A stretch of 64,000 nt of DNA from Candidatus Dietzia intestinipullorum (GTDB lineage: Bacteria; Actinomycetota; Actinomycetes; Mycobacteriales; Mycobacteriaceae). Made by a program: the position numbers and the translations under genes. The stretch spans positions 1 through 64,000 of the forward strand of contig DWWP01000010.1 in the NCBI GenBank assembly GCA_019119635.1, read 5' to 3'. Under the pieces are notes generated by a model. It saw only the letters and a list, made by a program, of their open reading frames with translations. It was not told the DNA's origin and did not search any database. Below are positions 9,038 through 16,849 of the stretch, piece by piece (within the stretch, counting starts at the first letter, position 1; every line of letters begins with the position of its first letter).

Positions 9038-10116
9038 CCGCGGCCGGCATGGCCACCGCGTTCACGGAACTCGTGGGCGTGGAGTACCCGATCGTCCAGA
9101 CCGGCATGGGCTGGGTGTCCGGACCCGAGCTGACGGCGGCCACGGCCAATGCCGGAGGGCTGGGCATCATCGCGTCCGCCACGATGACGTACTCGGAACT
9201 CGAGGCCGCCATCATCCGCACCAAGGAGCTCACCGACAAGCCGTTCGGCGTGAACCTGCGGGCGGATGCCGAGGACGCGGCCGAGCGGTGTGAGCTCATG
9301 ATCCGGCACGGGGTCAAGGTCGCCTCGTTCGCGCTGGCCCCCAAGCCGGAGCTCATCTCCCGACTCAAGGAGAACGGGCTCGTCGTCGTCCCCTCGATCG
9401 GCGCCGCCAAGCACGCCGTCAAGGTGGCCTCGTGGGGTGCCGACGCGGTGATCGTCCAGGGCGGTGAGGGCGGCGGGCACACCGGGCAGGTGGCCACGAC
9501 GCTGCTGCTGCCCAGCGTGATCGACGCCCTCGGCGGGCCCGGGAACACGTCGATCCCCGTCGTCGCGGGCGGCGGGTTCTTCGACGGCCGCGGGCTGGTG
9601 GCGGCGCTCGCCTACGGCGCCGCCGGCATCGCGATGGGCACGCGGTTCCTGCTCACCAGCGACTCGCAGGTGCCGGACGCGGTCAAGAAGCAGTACCTCG
9701 AGCGCGGCCTGCAGGACACCGTGGTCTCCACGCGCGTCGACGGCATGCCGCACCGCGTGCTGCGCACCGGCCTGGTCAACGCGCTCGAGTCGGGCAGTCC
9801 GGTCAAGAGCCTGGTGGCGGCCGTGCAGAACGCCAACAAGTTCAAGTCGATGACCGGCATGCGGTGGCAGCAGCTCGCCCGCGACGGCGCCAACATGAAG
9901 AAGTCCTCCGACCGCACGTGGCAGCAGATCGTCATGGCCGCCAACACGCCGATGCTGCTCCGGGCGGGTCTGGTCGAGGGCGACACCGAGGCCGGCGTGC
10001 TGGCCTCCGGTCAGGTGGTCGGCATGATCGACGACCTGCCCAGTTGCGCGGAGCTGATCCAGCGGATCATGACGCAGGCGCGCGAGCGGCTTGCCGAACT
10101 GCAGCGCCTCGCCTGA
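9034..10116 (+). CDS. ipdC: IpdC, FMN-dependent oxidoreductase of HIP catabolism (nitronate monooxygenase fold)
   Basis: TIM-barrel flavoprotein of the nitronate monooxygenase/2-nitropropane dioxygenase family, 360 residues. Rv3553 orthologues act in HIP-CoA ring modification, and mutants build up 5-hydroxy-HIC-CoA. Visible motifs are PIVQTGMGWVSGPELTAA, ANAGGLGIIASATM, the FMN-phosphate region VIVQGGEGGGHTG and VVAGGGFFDGRGLVAALAYG, then the AMGTRFLLT strand. It starts at GTG overlapping the ipdB stop; an in-frame ATG five codons later is the alternative. It is the last gene of echA20-ipdABC. The fdxB gene that follows in M. tuberculosis is absent and secreted-protein genes take its place. 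Confidence 0.88.
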   Translation: MTAAGMATAFTELVGVEYPIVQTGMGWVSGPELTAATANAGGLGIIASATMTYSELEAAIIRTKELTDKPFGVNLRADAEDAAERCELMIRHGVKVASFALAPKPELISRLKENGLVVVPSIGAAKHAVKVASWGADAVIVQGGEGGGHTGQVATTLLLPSVIDALGGPGNTSIPVVAGGGFFDGRGLVAALAYGAAGIAMGTRFLLTSDSQVPDAVKKQYLERGLQDTVVSTRVDGMPHRVLRTGLVNALESGSPVKSLVAAVQNANKFKSMTGMRWQQLARDGANMKKSSDRTWQQIVMAANTPMLLRAGLVEGDTEAGVLASGQVVGMIDDLPSCAELIQRIMTQARERLAELQRLA

Positions 10117-10123
10117 GCCGGTG

Positions 10124-10141
10124 CCGGGCGGGGGTGCCCGG
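10124..10141 (+). terminator. Weak hairpin after ipdC
   Basis: CCGGGC-GGGGGT-GCCCGG, a 6-bp stem starting 8 nt after the ipdC stop. It is short but the only hairpin seen before the next, unrelated gene. Confidence 0.35.
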
Positions 10142-10269
10142 GGAAGATCGTGCGGCCTTTCTCATGTGGGCGCCGTAAGCCTGGTCTTACAGAGGGCCAT
10201 GACATAACATGAGGATCGCTTGATGTTTTCAGGCGCTCCCCCTCGTTGCCCCTCACTCAAAGGACCCGC

Positions 10270-10911
10270 ATGTCTGCTCCCCGCACCCTCGCCCGCACCG
10301 CCGCCGTCCTCGGCGCCGCCACCGCACTCACCGTCGCCGGCGCCGGTGCCGCGATGGCCACCACCCACGACAGCTCCGTCGACGGCAACACCGTCTCGGT
10401 GACGTTCACGCTCGACGAAGGCTTCCTTGATGGCGACACCTGCGGCGCCGTGCTGACGCCCACCGCCGCCGCGCCCGCGCTGGCCCAGAGGCTGGCGGAC
10501 GGGGACGTGCGCGCCATCATCGAATCCCTGGTCAACGATGAGAGCGTGACGGTCCTCTACAAGGATGGGGTCCTTGATACGCCATTTGCCACTCTCGCAG
10601 CTATCGGCGAGGCCGGGAAGTCGACCGCCACCGTCTCCGCCAGCGACGTCCCGTCCAACGTCTACGCCCTCGTGAGCGTCTGCCTCTCCGACTCCTCGAA
10701 CCCCAACATCAACCCGTTCCTCCTCGTGGGCGACCCGATGGAGGCCGTCATGGGCAGCGTCGAGATGGGCAGCTCGAACGGCGGGCTGGACACCGCCTCG
10801 GCGCTGCTCGAGGGCGCAGGTGACGAGGACGGCGGCAGCATCACCGGCATGCTCGGTGGCGCCATGCTGGGCGACACCGCCAGCGCGGGTGACGACGCCG
10901 AACAGGAGTGA
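10270..10911 (+). CDS. Secreted protein, first of a tandem paralogous pair
   Basis: Exported protein of 213 residues with unknown function. The signal peptide MSAPRTLARTAAVLGAATAL runs to an AMA cleavage site. The mature part shares a layout with the next gene: DGNTVSVTF, a first cysteine in GDTCGAVLTP, an NVPSNVYAL-like box (SDVPSNVYALVSVCLS) holding a second cysteine, then an acidic Gly-rich tail. The pattern suggests one disulfide-bonded domain. The ATG was chosen for AAAGGA 5 nt upstream; a TTG eight codons earlier would spoil the signal peptide. It does not look related to steroid enzymes. Confidence 0.78.
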   Translation: MSAPRTLARTAAVLGAATALTVAGAGAAMATTHDSSVDGNTVSVTFTLDEGFLDGDTCGAVLTPTAAAPALAQRLADGDVRAIIESLVNDESVTVLYKDGVLDTPFATLAAIGEAGKSTATVSASDVPSNVYALVSVCLSDSSNPNINPFLLVGDPMEAVMGSVEMGSSNGGLDTASALLEGAGDEDGGSITGMLGGAMLGDTASAGDDAEQE

Positions 10912-11029
10912 CCGGCTACACCGATCCGTGAGCTGTAACACTCATCGCCTTCTCAGCGACATGAGAGAAGGATATGACGCACTGCGGAGTCTCCTTGTGG
11001 TGACTCCCCCACTCACGAATCGAGGAAAC

Positions 11030-11590
11030 ATGTCTCTCGTCAAGAAGGCCGCGAGCGGACTTGCCGTCGCCGCGATGGCCGCCGGAATGACGCTCGCCGG
11101 CACGGGCGCCGCCAACGCCGCGGTCCCGACCCCTCACGTCCTGGGCAACACGGTGACGGTGAACGTCGACCAGCCGCTGCCCGGCCAGACGTGCATCGGC
11201 ATGCTCGTCCCGCCGTACGCGGCCGCGGACCTGGCGGGCGCGGCCGTCGCCAGCGGCGGCGACCTCATGGCGATCGTCCGGGCCCTCGGCGACCAGCACG
11301 ACGTCATCTCGCTGGCGGGCCCCGGGGCCTTCGGCTTCAACCTGCCCGCGACGCTCCCCGGCCAGCCCGGGGTGCTGTTCGCCAACAACGTGCCGTCCAA
11401 CGTGTACGCGCTGGCCGTGGTCTGCGTCAGCGGTGACGGGCCGGCCGAGCCGCACCTGTTCCCCGCCGTGGTGGGGGGCCCGCTCGATGCGTTCGGCGGC
11501 AGCGTCGCCGGCAGCACCGGTACCGGCAACGTCGGTGGCGGTGGCGGCACCCCCGTCGGCGACACCGGTTCGGGCGGCTCCAGCTCCTGA
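11030..11590 (+). CDS. Secreted protein, second of a tandem paralogous pair
   Basis: Exported protein of 186 residues. Signal peptide MSLVKKAASGLAVAAMAAGM ends in ANAA/VPTPH. It shares GNTVTVNVDQPLPGQTCIGM and NNVPSNVYALAVVCVS with the upstream gene, so the two arose by tandem duplication. The C-terminus is a Gly/Thr/Ser-rich tail with no anchor motif. GAGGAAAC precedes the ATG. The spacer to the first paralogue (about 118 nt) has no clear terminator, so co-transcription is possible. Function unknown; release or loose binding to the cell envelope is inferred. Confidence 0.78.
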   Translation: MSLVKKAASGLAVAAMAAGMTLAGTGAANAAVPTPHVLGNTVTVNVDQPLPGQTCIGMLVPPYAAADLAGAAVASGGDLMAIVRALGDQHDVISLAGPGAFGFNLPATLPGQPGVLFANNVPSNVYALAVVCVSGDGPAEPHLFPAVVGGPLDAFGGSVAGSTGTGNVGGGGGTPVGDTGSGGSSS

Positions 11591-11608
11591 CGGGGCCTCC
11601 TCGCAGAA

Positions 11609-11656
11609 CACCGCGGGCCCCGCGCCTTCCTCACGGAGGGTGCGGGGCCCGCGGTG
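11609..11656. terminator. Bidirectional hairpin terminator between secreted gene and fadA6
   Basis: Perfect 15-bp inverted repeat (arms 11609-11623 and 11642-11656, CACCGCGGGCCCCGC and its complement) with an 18-nt loop. It ends 8 nt before the fadA6 stop, between convergent genes. Confidence 0.75.
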
Positions 11657-11663
11657 TGTGGCG

Positions 11664-12836
11664 TCAGTTGTCCAGCCGCTCGATGATCGTCACGTTGGCG
11701 GTGCCACCGCCCTCGCACATGGTCTGGAGGCCGTAGCGGCCGCCGGTGCGCTCGAGCTCGCCCAGCAGGGTGGCGAACAGCTTGGCGCCGGTCGCGCCGA
11801 GCGGGTGGCCGAGGGCGATGCCGCCGCCGTTGGGGTTGACGCGGGCCGGGTCTGCGCCGGTCTCCTTGATCCACGCGAGCACCACGGGGGCGAAGGCCTC
11901 GTTGATCTCCACCACGTCGATGTCGTCGATCGTCAGCCCGGCCTTGTCCAGGGCGTGCTTGGTGGCCGGGATGGGTGCGGACAGCATCATCACCGGGTCG
12001 TCGCCGCGGACGGTCAGGTGGTGGATGCGGGCGCGGGGCGTCAGGCCGTACTTCTCCACGGCCTCGGCGGAGGCGAGCAGCCCGGCGGAGGCGCCGTCGC
12101 AGATCTGTGAGGACACGGCGGCGGTGAGGGTGCCGCCGTCGGCGAGCACGGGCAGCGAGGCCATCTTCTCCAGTGTGGTCTCGCGGACGGTCTCGTCGGC
12201 CTCGAGCCCGGCGATCGGCGCGTACTCGCGGTCGAAGCGGCCCTCGTCGATCGCGGCGCGGGCGCGGGCGTGGGACTGCAGCGCCCACTCCTCCATCTCC
12301 GCGCGCGAGATCTCCCACTTGTCTGCCATCATCTGGGCGCCGTTGAACTGCGAGACCTCCTGGCTGCCGAAGCGCTCGGTCCAGCCGGTGGAGCCGGAGA
12401 ACGGGTCGTCGAAGCCGTACTCGCGGCCGGCGAGCATGGCCGAGGAGATGGGCAGGGCGCTCATGTTCTGCACGCCGCCGAACAGGACCACGTCCTGCGT
12501 TCCGGACATGATGGCCTGGGCGCCGAAGTGCACGGCCTGCTGGCTGGAGCCGCACTGGCGGTCGACGGTGGTGCCGGGCACGCCCAGGGGCATGCCGGCG
12601 GCCAGCCACGCGGAGCGGCCGATGTTGCCGGCCTGGGGGCCGATGGTGTCGACGCAGCCGAAGATCACGTCGTCGACGACCTCGGGGTCGATGCCGGTGC
12701 GCTCGACGACGGCCCGGATGACGTGCGCCCCCAGGTCGGCCGGGTGCTGGCCGGACAGGCTTCCGCCACGCTTGCCGACGGGCGTGCGGAGGGCGTCGAT
12801 CACGTAGGCCTCGCGGCCGGTGACGGAGTTGGTCAT
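11664..12836 (-). CDS. fadA6: Acetyl-CoA acetyltransferase (thiolase) FadA6
   Basis: Thiolase of 390 residues in the KstR2 regulon, thought to act on acyl-CoA products after ring C/D opening. The nucleophile is Cys95 in TTVDRQCGSSQQ; EINEAFAPV, GHPLGATGAKL and TMCEGGGTAN carry the remaining active-site residues. It differs from FadA5 in the DRQCGSSQ rather than DCQCSSAQ context. It lies 35 nt downstream of kstR2 in the same direction, as Rv3556c follows Rv3557c. No promoter is visible in the gap, so co-transcription with the regulator is likely. Confidence 0.88.
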   Translation of the reverse strand: MTNSVTGREAYVIDALRTPVGKRGGSLSGQHPADLGAHVIRAVVERTGIDPEVVDDVIFGCVDTIGPQAGNIGRSAWLAAGMPLGVPGTTVDRQCGSSQQAVHFGAQAIMSGTQDVVLFGGVQNMSALPISSAMLAGREYGFDDPFSGSTGWTERFGSQEVSQFNGAQMMADKWEISRAEMEEWALQSHARARAAIDEGRFDREYAPIAGLEADETVRETTLEKMASLPVLADGGTLTAAVSSQICDGASAGLLASAEAVEKYGLTPRARIHHLTVRGDDPVMMLSAPIPATKHALDKAGLTIDDIDVVEINEAFAPVVLAWIKETGADPARVNPNGGGIALGHPLGATGAKLFATLLGELERTGGRYGLQTMCEGGGTANVTIIERLDN

Positions 12837-12871
12837 GGTGCCTCTGGTCTCCTCGGGGGTGGGGGTTGTTC

Positions 12872-13453
12872 TCACTCGACGGCGAGGCCGTCGAGGACGA
12901 TGTGCAGGTATTGGTCGGCGATCACCGCGTGGTCGTCGGACCCCTCGGGCCGGTACCAGCGGACGGCCACCCAGACGGTGTCGCGCAGGAAGCGGTAGGT
13001 GAGCCGGGTGTCGAGGTCTGCTCGGAACTCCCCGGACGCCATGCCCTCGTCCACGACCGTCGTCCACATGTCGCGGAACTCGGTGTTGCGCTCGCGCAGG
13101 TACTCGAAGCGGGGGTTGCCGCGCAGGTGCTTGAGCTCGTCCTGGTAGATGGCCACCTCGTCGCGGTGGTGGTGGATGGCCTCGAAGGAGGCGCGGACGA
13201 GCCCCTCGAGGGTGGCGCGGGGCCCCATGCCGGCGTCGACGATCCGGCGATAGTCTCCGAACAGCGAGTCGAGGAAGCCGCGCAGGATCTCGTCGACGAT
13301 CGCTTCCTTGGACGAGAAGTGATGGTAGAGGCTGCCCGAGAGGATCCCCGCCGCGTCGGCGATATCGCGCACGGTGGTGGCGCGCAGGCCGTGTTCGGCG
13401 AAGAGGCCGGCGGCGAGCGCCAGGAGCTCCTCACGGCGGGTGGTGCTCGTCAT
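12872..13453 (-). CDS. kstR2: TetR-family repressor KstR2
   Basis: TetR repressor of 193 residues controlling HIP (ring C/D) catabolism, relieved by HIP-CoA in known systems. The HTH lies at about residues 21-60: GLRATTVRDIADAAGILSGS then LYHHFSSKEAIVDEILRGFL, almost word for word the KstR2 family sequence. The ligand domain ends YRFLRDTVWVAVRWYRPEG. A perfect KstR2 operator lies 16 nt upstream of the ATG, so autorepression is expected. No ribosome site precedes the ATG (only TCCTCTCCTC), so the message may be leaderless. Neighbours fadA6 and ipdF match M. tuberculosis. Confidence 0.92.
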   Translation of the reverse strand: MTSTTRREELLALAAGLFAEHGLRATTVRDIADAAGILSGSLYHHFSSKEAIVDEILRGFLDSLFGDYRRIVDAGMGPRATLEGLVRASFEAIHHHRDEVAIYQDELKHLRGNPRFEYLRERNTEFRDMWTTVVDEGMASGEFRADLDTRLTYRFLRDTVWVAVRWYRPEGSDDHAVIADQYLHIVLDGLAVE

Positions 13454-13468
13454 GAGGAGAGGATACCA

Positions 13469-13482
13469 ACCAAGCACTTGCT
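13469..13482. promoter_or_regulatory. KstR2 operator upstream of kstR2
   Basis: ACCAAGCACTTGCT matches ANCAAGNNCTTGNT at every fixed base. It sits between kstR2 (minus) and the lipoprotein gene (plus), so it may control both. Confidence 0.88.
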
Positions 13483-13532
13483 AGGGGGCCGGACGTGCTC
13501 CCCGGTGGCGGTGGACGCTTAGACTTCCGGAC

Positions 13533-14348
13533 ATGCGGACCACCCCCTTCCCCCTGCCCCGCCGGCTGCTCGCGGCCACTGCGGGCCTGGGCCTCGCCCT
13601 GTCGCTGACCGCCTGCACGATCGGAGAGGTCGACGACGGCGCCGACACCGCCACCGACGCCGCCGCGGCGACGAGCGAGTCGTCCACGATCGAGGCCTCC
13701 CCCTCCAAGCCGTCGTCGACCGAGGCCCCCGGACCCGACGACGACGCCGCGCCGGACGTCCCCATGGACCAGTTGGTGCTCAACAACGAGGACGCGCCGC
13801 AGCTGGGGCTGGCCCCGGTCTCGCCTGAGGAGATCTCGGGCGGCATCGACACCCTGAGCGGCATCGCCGAGGGCATGCGGGTCGAGCCCGAGCAGTGCGC
13901 GGAGATCAACCAGGACGCCGTGATGTCCCCGGACGACCCCGGAGCACTCGCGATCCAATCGGGCCTGTCGGGCCAGACGCCGGTGTCGGTGGCCGTCACG
14001 ACGGAGGCCGACGGGGTCCCGGGGCGCGCCGCGCAGATCGAGGCCTGCCCGACCCTGACCATCACCCTCCCGTTCGGCGATCAGGAGGTGACGGCGGACT
14101 CGACCAACACGATGCTGCCCTTCGAGGCCCCGGAGGGCGTGGAGAACTTCGCGGCGTTCACGCAGGAGACGTCGATGACCGTGGCGGACACGCCGCTCGC
14201 CACGGGCAACGTCATGCTCACCGGCACCGTGCGCGGCATCGGGATCTCGGTGACCGCGATCGGCGCCGAGGGACCGGTCCCGGACGAGGCCCGCGACGCC
14301 GCCCTGGACGCGTTCGTGGCGCAGGCCGAGAAGATCCGCGCGGCCTGA
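13533..14348 (+). CDS. Lipoprotein with acidic linker and sensor-like domain
   Basis: Exported lipoprotein of 271 residues. The signal ends in the lipobox LTAC (MRTTPFPLPRRLLAATAGLG then LALSLTAC). An Asp/Ser/Thr-rich linker covers about residues 35-80. The globular part (residues 85-271) has two cysteines (EPEQCAEI and IEACPTL) and resembles the extracellular PknH-like/DUF5642 domains of mycobacterial lipoproteins; that resemblance is tentative. It diverges from kstR2 over a KstR2 operator, but nothing in the protein suggests steroid chemistry. It overlaps the next gene by TGATG. Confidence 0.75.
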   Translation: MRTTPFPLPRRLLAATAGLGLALSLTACTIGEVDDGADTATDAAAATSESSTIEASPSKPSSTEAPGPDDDAAPDVPMDQLVLNNEDAPQLGLAPVSPEEISGGIDTLSGIAEGMRVEPEQCAEINQDAVMSPDDPGALAIQSGLSGQTPVSVAVTTEADGVPGRAAQIEACPTLTITLPFGDQEVTADSTNTMLPFEAPEGVENFAAFTQETSMTVADTPLATGNVMLTGTVRGIGISVTAIGAEGPVPDEARDAALDAFVAQAEKIRAA

Positions 14349-14728
14349 TGGCCTCCGGCTCCCCCGGCACGACCACGCCGTGGTGGTACCACCCCGCACT
14401 GGGCCTGGTCGTCGCACTGCTCACGGCCTCGCTCGCGCTCGGGGCGGGCTCGATCATCGCGGTGGCCGTCGGCGTGGTCCTGCTCCCCCGGCTCGCCGCC
14501 GCCGGCCACCGGGCCGGCGCGCCCCCGCTGAAGGCTGTCGGCCCCCGCAGCAGACGACTCCTCGTGGCGAGCGCGGGCGTCCTCGTCGTGGCCCTGGCGG
14601 CGGGCGTCGCCCTCACGGTGACCGGGGCGCCCACGTGGTGGTTCGCTCCCACCGCGGCCCTCGCGTTCCTCGCGACCGTGACGCTGGGCCGCCGCTTCGA
14701 CGCCGCGGCCCGCGAGGAGTCCCGCTGA
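14348..14728 (+). CDS. Small four-helix membrane protein
   Basis: Protein of 126 residues with four hydrophobic segments: around HPALGLVVALLTASLALGAG, IIAVAVGVVLLPRLAAA, LLVASAGVLVVALAAGVALT and WWFAPTAALAFLATVTL. A basic loop separates helices 2 and 3 (HRAGAPPLKAVGPRSRR). The ATG overlaps the lipoprotein stop (TGATG), so the two are translated as a coupled pair and may work together in the envelope. No family recognised. It converges with ipdF with 13 nt between them. Confidence 0.68.
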   Translation: MASGSPGTTTPWWYHPALGLVVALLTASLALGAGSIIAVAVGVVLLPRLAAAGHRAGAPPLKAVGPRSRRLLVASAGVLVVALAAGVALTVTGAPTWWFAPTAALAFLATVTLGRRFDAAAREESR

Positions 14729-14741
14729 CCCGCCAGGCGGC

Positions 14742-15548
14742 TCAGGCGCGCTGCGAGGAGATCGAGATGACCTCGCCGGTGAGGTAGGTGGTGTAGTCGC
14801 TGGCCAGCATCGCGATGGTGGCGGCGACCTCCCACACGTCGGCGGCGCGGCCGAAGGCCTCCTTGGAGGCGAGATCGTCGAGCAGCTCGGCCGAGGCCGA
14901 CTTCTCCAGGAACTTGTGGCGGGCCAGCGACGGCGCGACCGCGTTGATCCGCACACCGTGGTCGGCTCCCTCGATCGCCGAGGAGCGGGTGAGCGCCATG
15001 ACGCCCGCCTTGGCCGCCGCGTAGTGGGCCTGCGCCCGCTGCGCGCGCCAGCCCAGCACGGAGGCGTTGTTGACGATCACGCCGCCGTGCGGGACGTCGC
15101 GGAAGTAGCGCAGCGCGGCACGGGTGGCGCGGAAGGTCCCGTTCAGGGTGATGTCCAGGACGCGGTCCCAGTCCTCGTCGCTCATGTCCACGAGCTCGCA
15201 TTCGCCGCCCAGTCCGGCGTTGTTGATGAGCACGTCGATCCGGCCGAGCGTGTCGGCGGCGCCGGTGATGAGCGCGTCCACGTCGGAGGTGGACTGCACG
15301 TTGCAGGTGATCGCCTCGAACTGCTGCTCCGGGAACTCCGCGGCGAGCGCGTCACGGGCCTCGCCGAGGCGGCGCTCGTGGAAGTCGGACACCAGCACGT
15401 CGGCGCCCTCGAGCGCGGCGCGGCGCGCGGCGGAGAAGCCGATGCCGGTGCCCGCGGCGGCGGTCACCACCACCTTCTTGCCCTTGAGGAGCCCGTGGCC
15501 CGGGGTCTCCTCGGGGACGACGGCGAGGGGGGATTTGTGTTCGGTCAT
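14742..15548 (-). CDS. ipdF: SDR dehydrogenase IpdF of HIP catabolism
   Basis: NAD-dependent short-chain dehydrogenase of 268 residues, orthologous in position and sequence style to Rv3559c, implicated in dehydrogenating a hydroxylated HIP-CoA intermediate. TAAAGTGIGFSAARR is an unusual cofactor loop (TGxxxGxG with Ala replacing the first Gly). LINNAGLGGE, NNASVLGW (catalytic Ser) and YAAAK (Tyr/Lys) follow. The ATG overlaps the fadE30 stop (tcATGA on the coding strand), so fadE30-ipdF is a coupled operon, as in M. tuberculosis. Confidence 0.87.
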   Translation of the reverse strand: MTEHKSPLAVVPEETPGHGLLKGKKVVVTAAAGTGIGFSAARRAALEGADVLVSDFHERRLGEARDALAAEFPEQQFEAITCNVQSTSDVDALITGAADTLGRIDVLINNAGLGGECELVDMSDEDWDRVLDITLNGTFRATRAALRYFRDVPHGGVIVNNASVLGWRAQRAQAHYAAAKAGVMALTRSSAIEGADHGVRINAVAPSLARHKFLEKSASAELLDDLASKEAFGRAADVWEVAATIAMLASDYTTYLTGEVISISSQRA

Positions 15549-16777
15549 GACGGCCTGGCCTCTCGGGGTAGTCCGAGCACGCGCTCGGAGATGATGTTGC
15601 GTTGGATCTCGTTGGACCCGCCGTAGATGGTGTCGGAGCGGGTGAACAGGAAGAGTCGCTGCCACTCGCTGAGCTCGAGGTGCTCTGGGTCGTGCAGGTC
15701 GTTGGCCGCACCCTCGGTGGTGTGGGTGGGCCCGGTGAGCGAGGCGGCGCCCCGGACCTGCATCGCGAGCTCGCCGAGGTCGCGGTGCCAGTTCGCCCAC
15801 AGCAGTTTGGCGGCGGAGGCGTTGCCGCCGCTGGAGTCGCGGTCGGCGAGCGTGCGCAGGGCATGGGCGCGGATCACCCGCAGCCCGACCCAGGCGCGGG
15901 TGATCCGCTCCCGGACGGCGGGGTCCTGCGCGCTGCCGTTCTCCCGGGCCGTCCGGGCGATCTGGGAGAGCTCGCGGGCGAAGCCGACCTGCTGACCGAG
16001 CGTGGAGACGCCGCGCTCGAACTCGAGCAGGGTCATGGCGACCTTCCAGCCCTCGCCCGGCTCCCCCACGATCATGGACGCGTCGGTGACGGCGTCGTCG
16101 AAGAAGACCTCGTTGAACTCCGAGGTACCGGTGAGTTGCTGGATGGGACGGATCTCGACGCCCGGCTGGTCCAGGGGCACCAGCAGGAAGCTCAGCCCCT
16201 TGTGCCGGCTGGTCCCCTCCTCGGTGCGCGCGACGACGAAGACCCACTGGCTCAGGTGCGCGAGCGAGGTCCACACCTTCTGCCCGTCGATGTGCCACCG
16301 GCCGTCGTCGCCGAGGCGCGCGGTGGTGGCGACGTTGGCCAGGTCCGAGCCGGCGTTCGGCTCCGAGTAGCCCTGCGCCCACAGCTCGGTGACGTCGACG
16401 ATCCGCGGCAGGAAGCGGTCCCGCTGCTCCCGGGTGCCGTGCGCGATGAGGGTCGGCCCCAGCAACGTCTCGCCGAGGTGGGACACGCGGGCCGGGGCGT
16501 CGGCCTCCGCGTAGACCTCGTGGAAGCGGACCTGCTGGCTCAGCGTCGCGCCGCGCCCGCCGTACTCGACGGGCCAGCCGACGCAGGTCCAGCCGGAGGC
16601 CGCCATGTGGCGTTCCCACTCGAGTCGTTGTGCGAAGAACTCGTGCTCACTGCCCGGCCCGCCCGTGCCCTTGATCTCGGCGAAGTCGCCCACGAGGTTG
16701 GCGTCCAGCCAGGCGCGGAACTCCGCTGCGAACTCGTCGTCGGTCATCTCCGACGCGGGCCTGGTGTTCTCGGTCAT
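15545..16777 (-). CDS. fadE30: HIP-CoA dehydrogenase FadE30 (acyl-CoA dehydrogenase)
   Basis: FAD-dependent acyl-CoA dehydrogenase of 410 residues that introduces the first double bond into the HIP-CoA propionyl side chain. Features in order are WPVEYGGRGATLSQQ, YSEPNAGSDLANVATTARL (FAD/substrate motif), GQKVWTSLAHLSQW, HKGLSFLLVPL, then the C-terminal TRSDTIYGGSNEIQRNIISE. It is a full-length single-domain enzyme. The ATG lies 11 nt from the KstR2 operator shared with fadD3, so the 5' leader must be very short or absent. Same arrangement as Rv3560c/Rv3561. Confidence 0.9.
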   Translation of the reverse strand: MTENTRPASEMTDDEFAAEFRAWLDANLVGDFAEIKGTGGPGSEHEFFAQRLEWERHMAASGWTCVGWPVEYGGRGATLSQQVRFHEVYAEADAPARVSHLGETLLGPTLIAHGTREQRDRFLPRIVDVTELWAQGYSEPNAGSDLANVATTARLGDDGRWHIDGQKVWTSLAHLSQWVFVVARTEEGTSRHKGLSFLLVPLDQPGVEIRPIQQLTGTSEFNEVFFDDAVTDASMIVGEPGEGWKVAMTLLEFERGVSTLGQQVGFARELSQIARTARENGSAQDPAVRERITRAWVGLRVIRAHALRTLADRDSSGGNASAAKLLWANWHRDLGELAMQVRGAASLTGPTHTTEGAANDLHDPEHLELSEWQRLFLFTRSDTIYGGSNEIQRNIISERVLGLPREARPS

Positions 16778-16788
16778 GCCACAACGCT

Positions 16789-16806
16789 ACCAAGCACCTG
16801 CTTGGT
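16789..16806. promoter_or_regulatory. KstR2-type palindrome between fadE30 and fadD3
   Basis: Perfect 18-bp palindrome ACCAAGCACCTGCTTGGT made of two ACCAAG/CTTGGT half-sites with 6-nt spacing. Read as the 14-mer ANCAAGNNCTTGNT it carries one mismatch (CCTG). It sits between the divergent fadE30 and fadD3 starts. Confidence 0.78.
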
Positions 16807-16849
16807 AGTGTGGTGGGCGCCTCACCCGCACCCGCCCCGAGGAGCCCCC

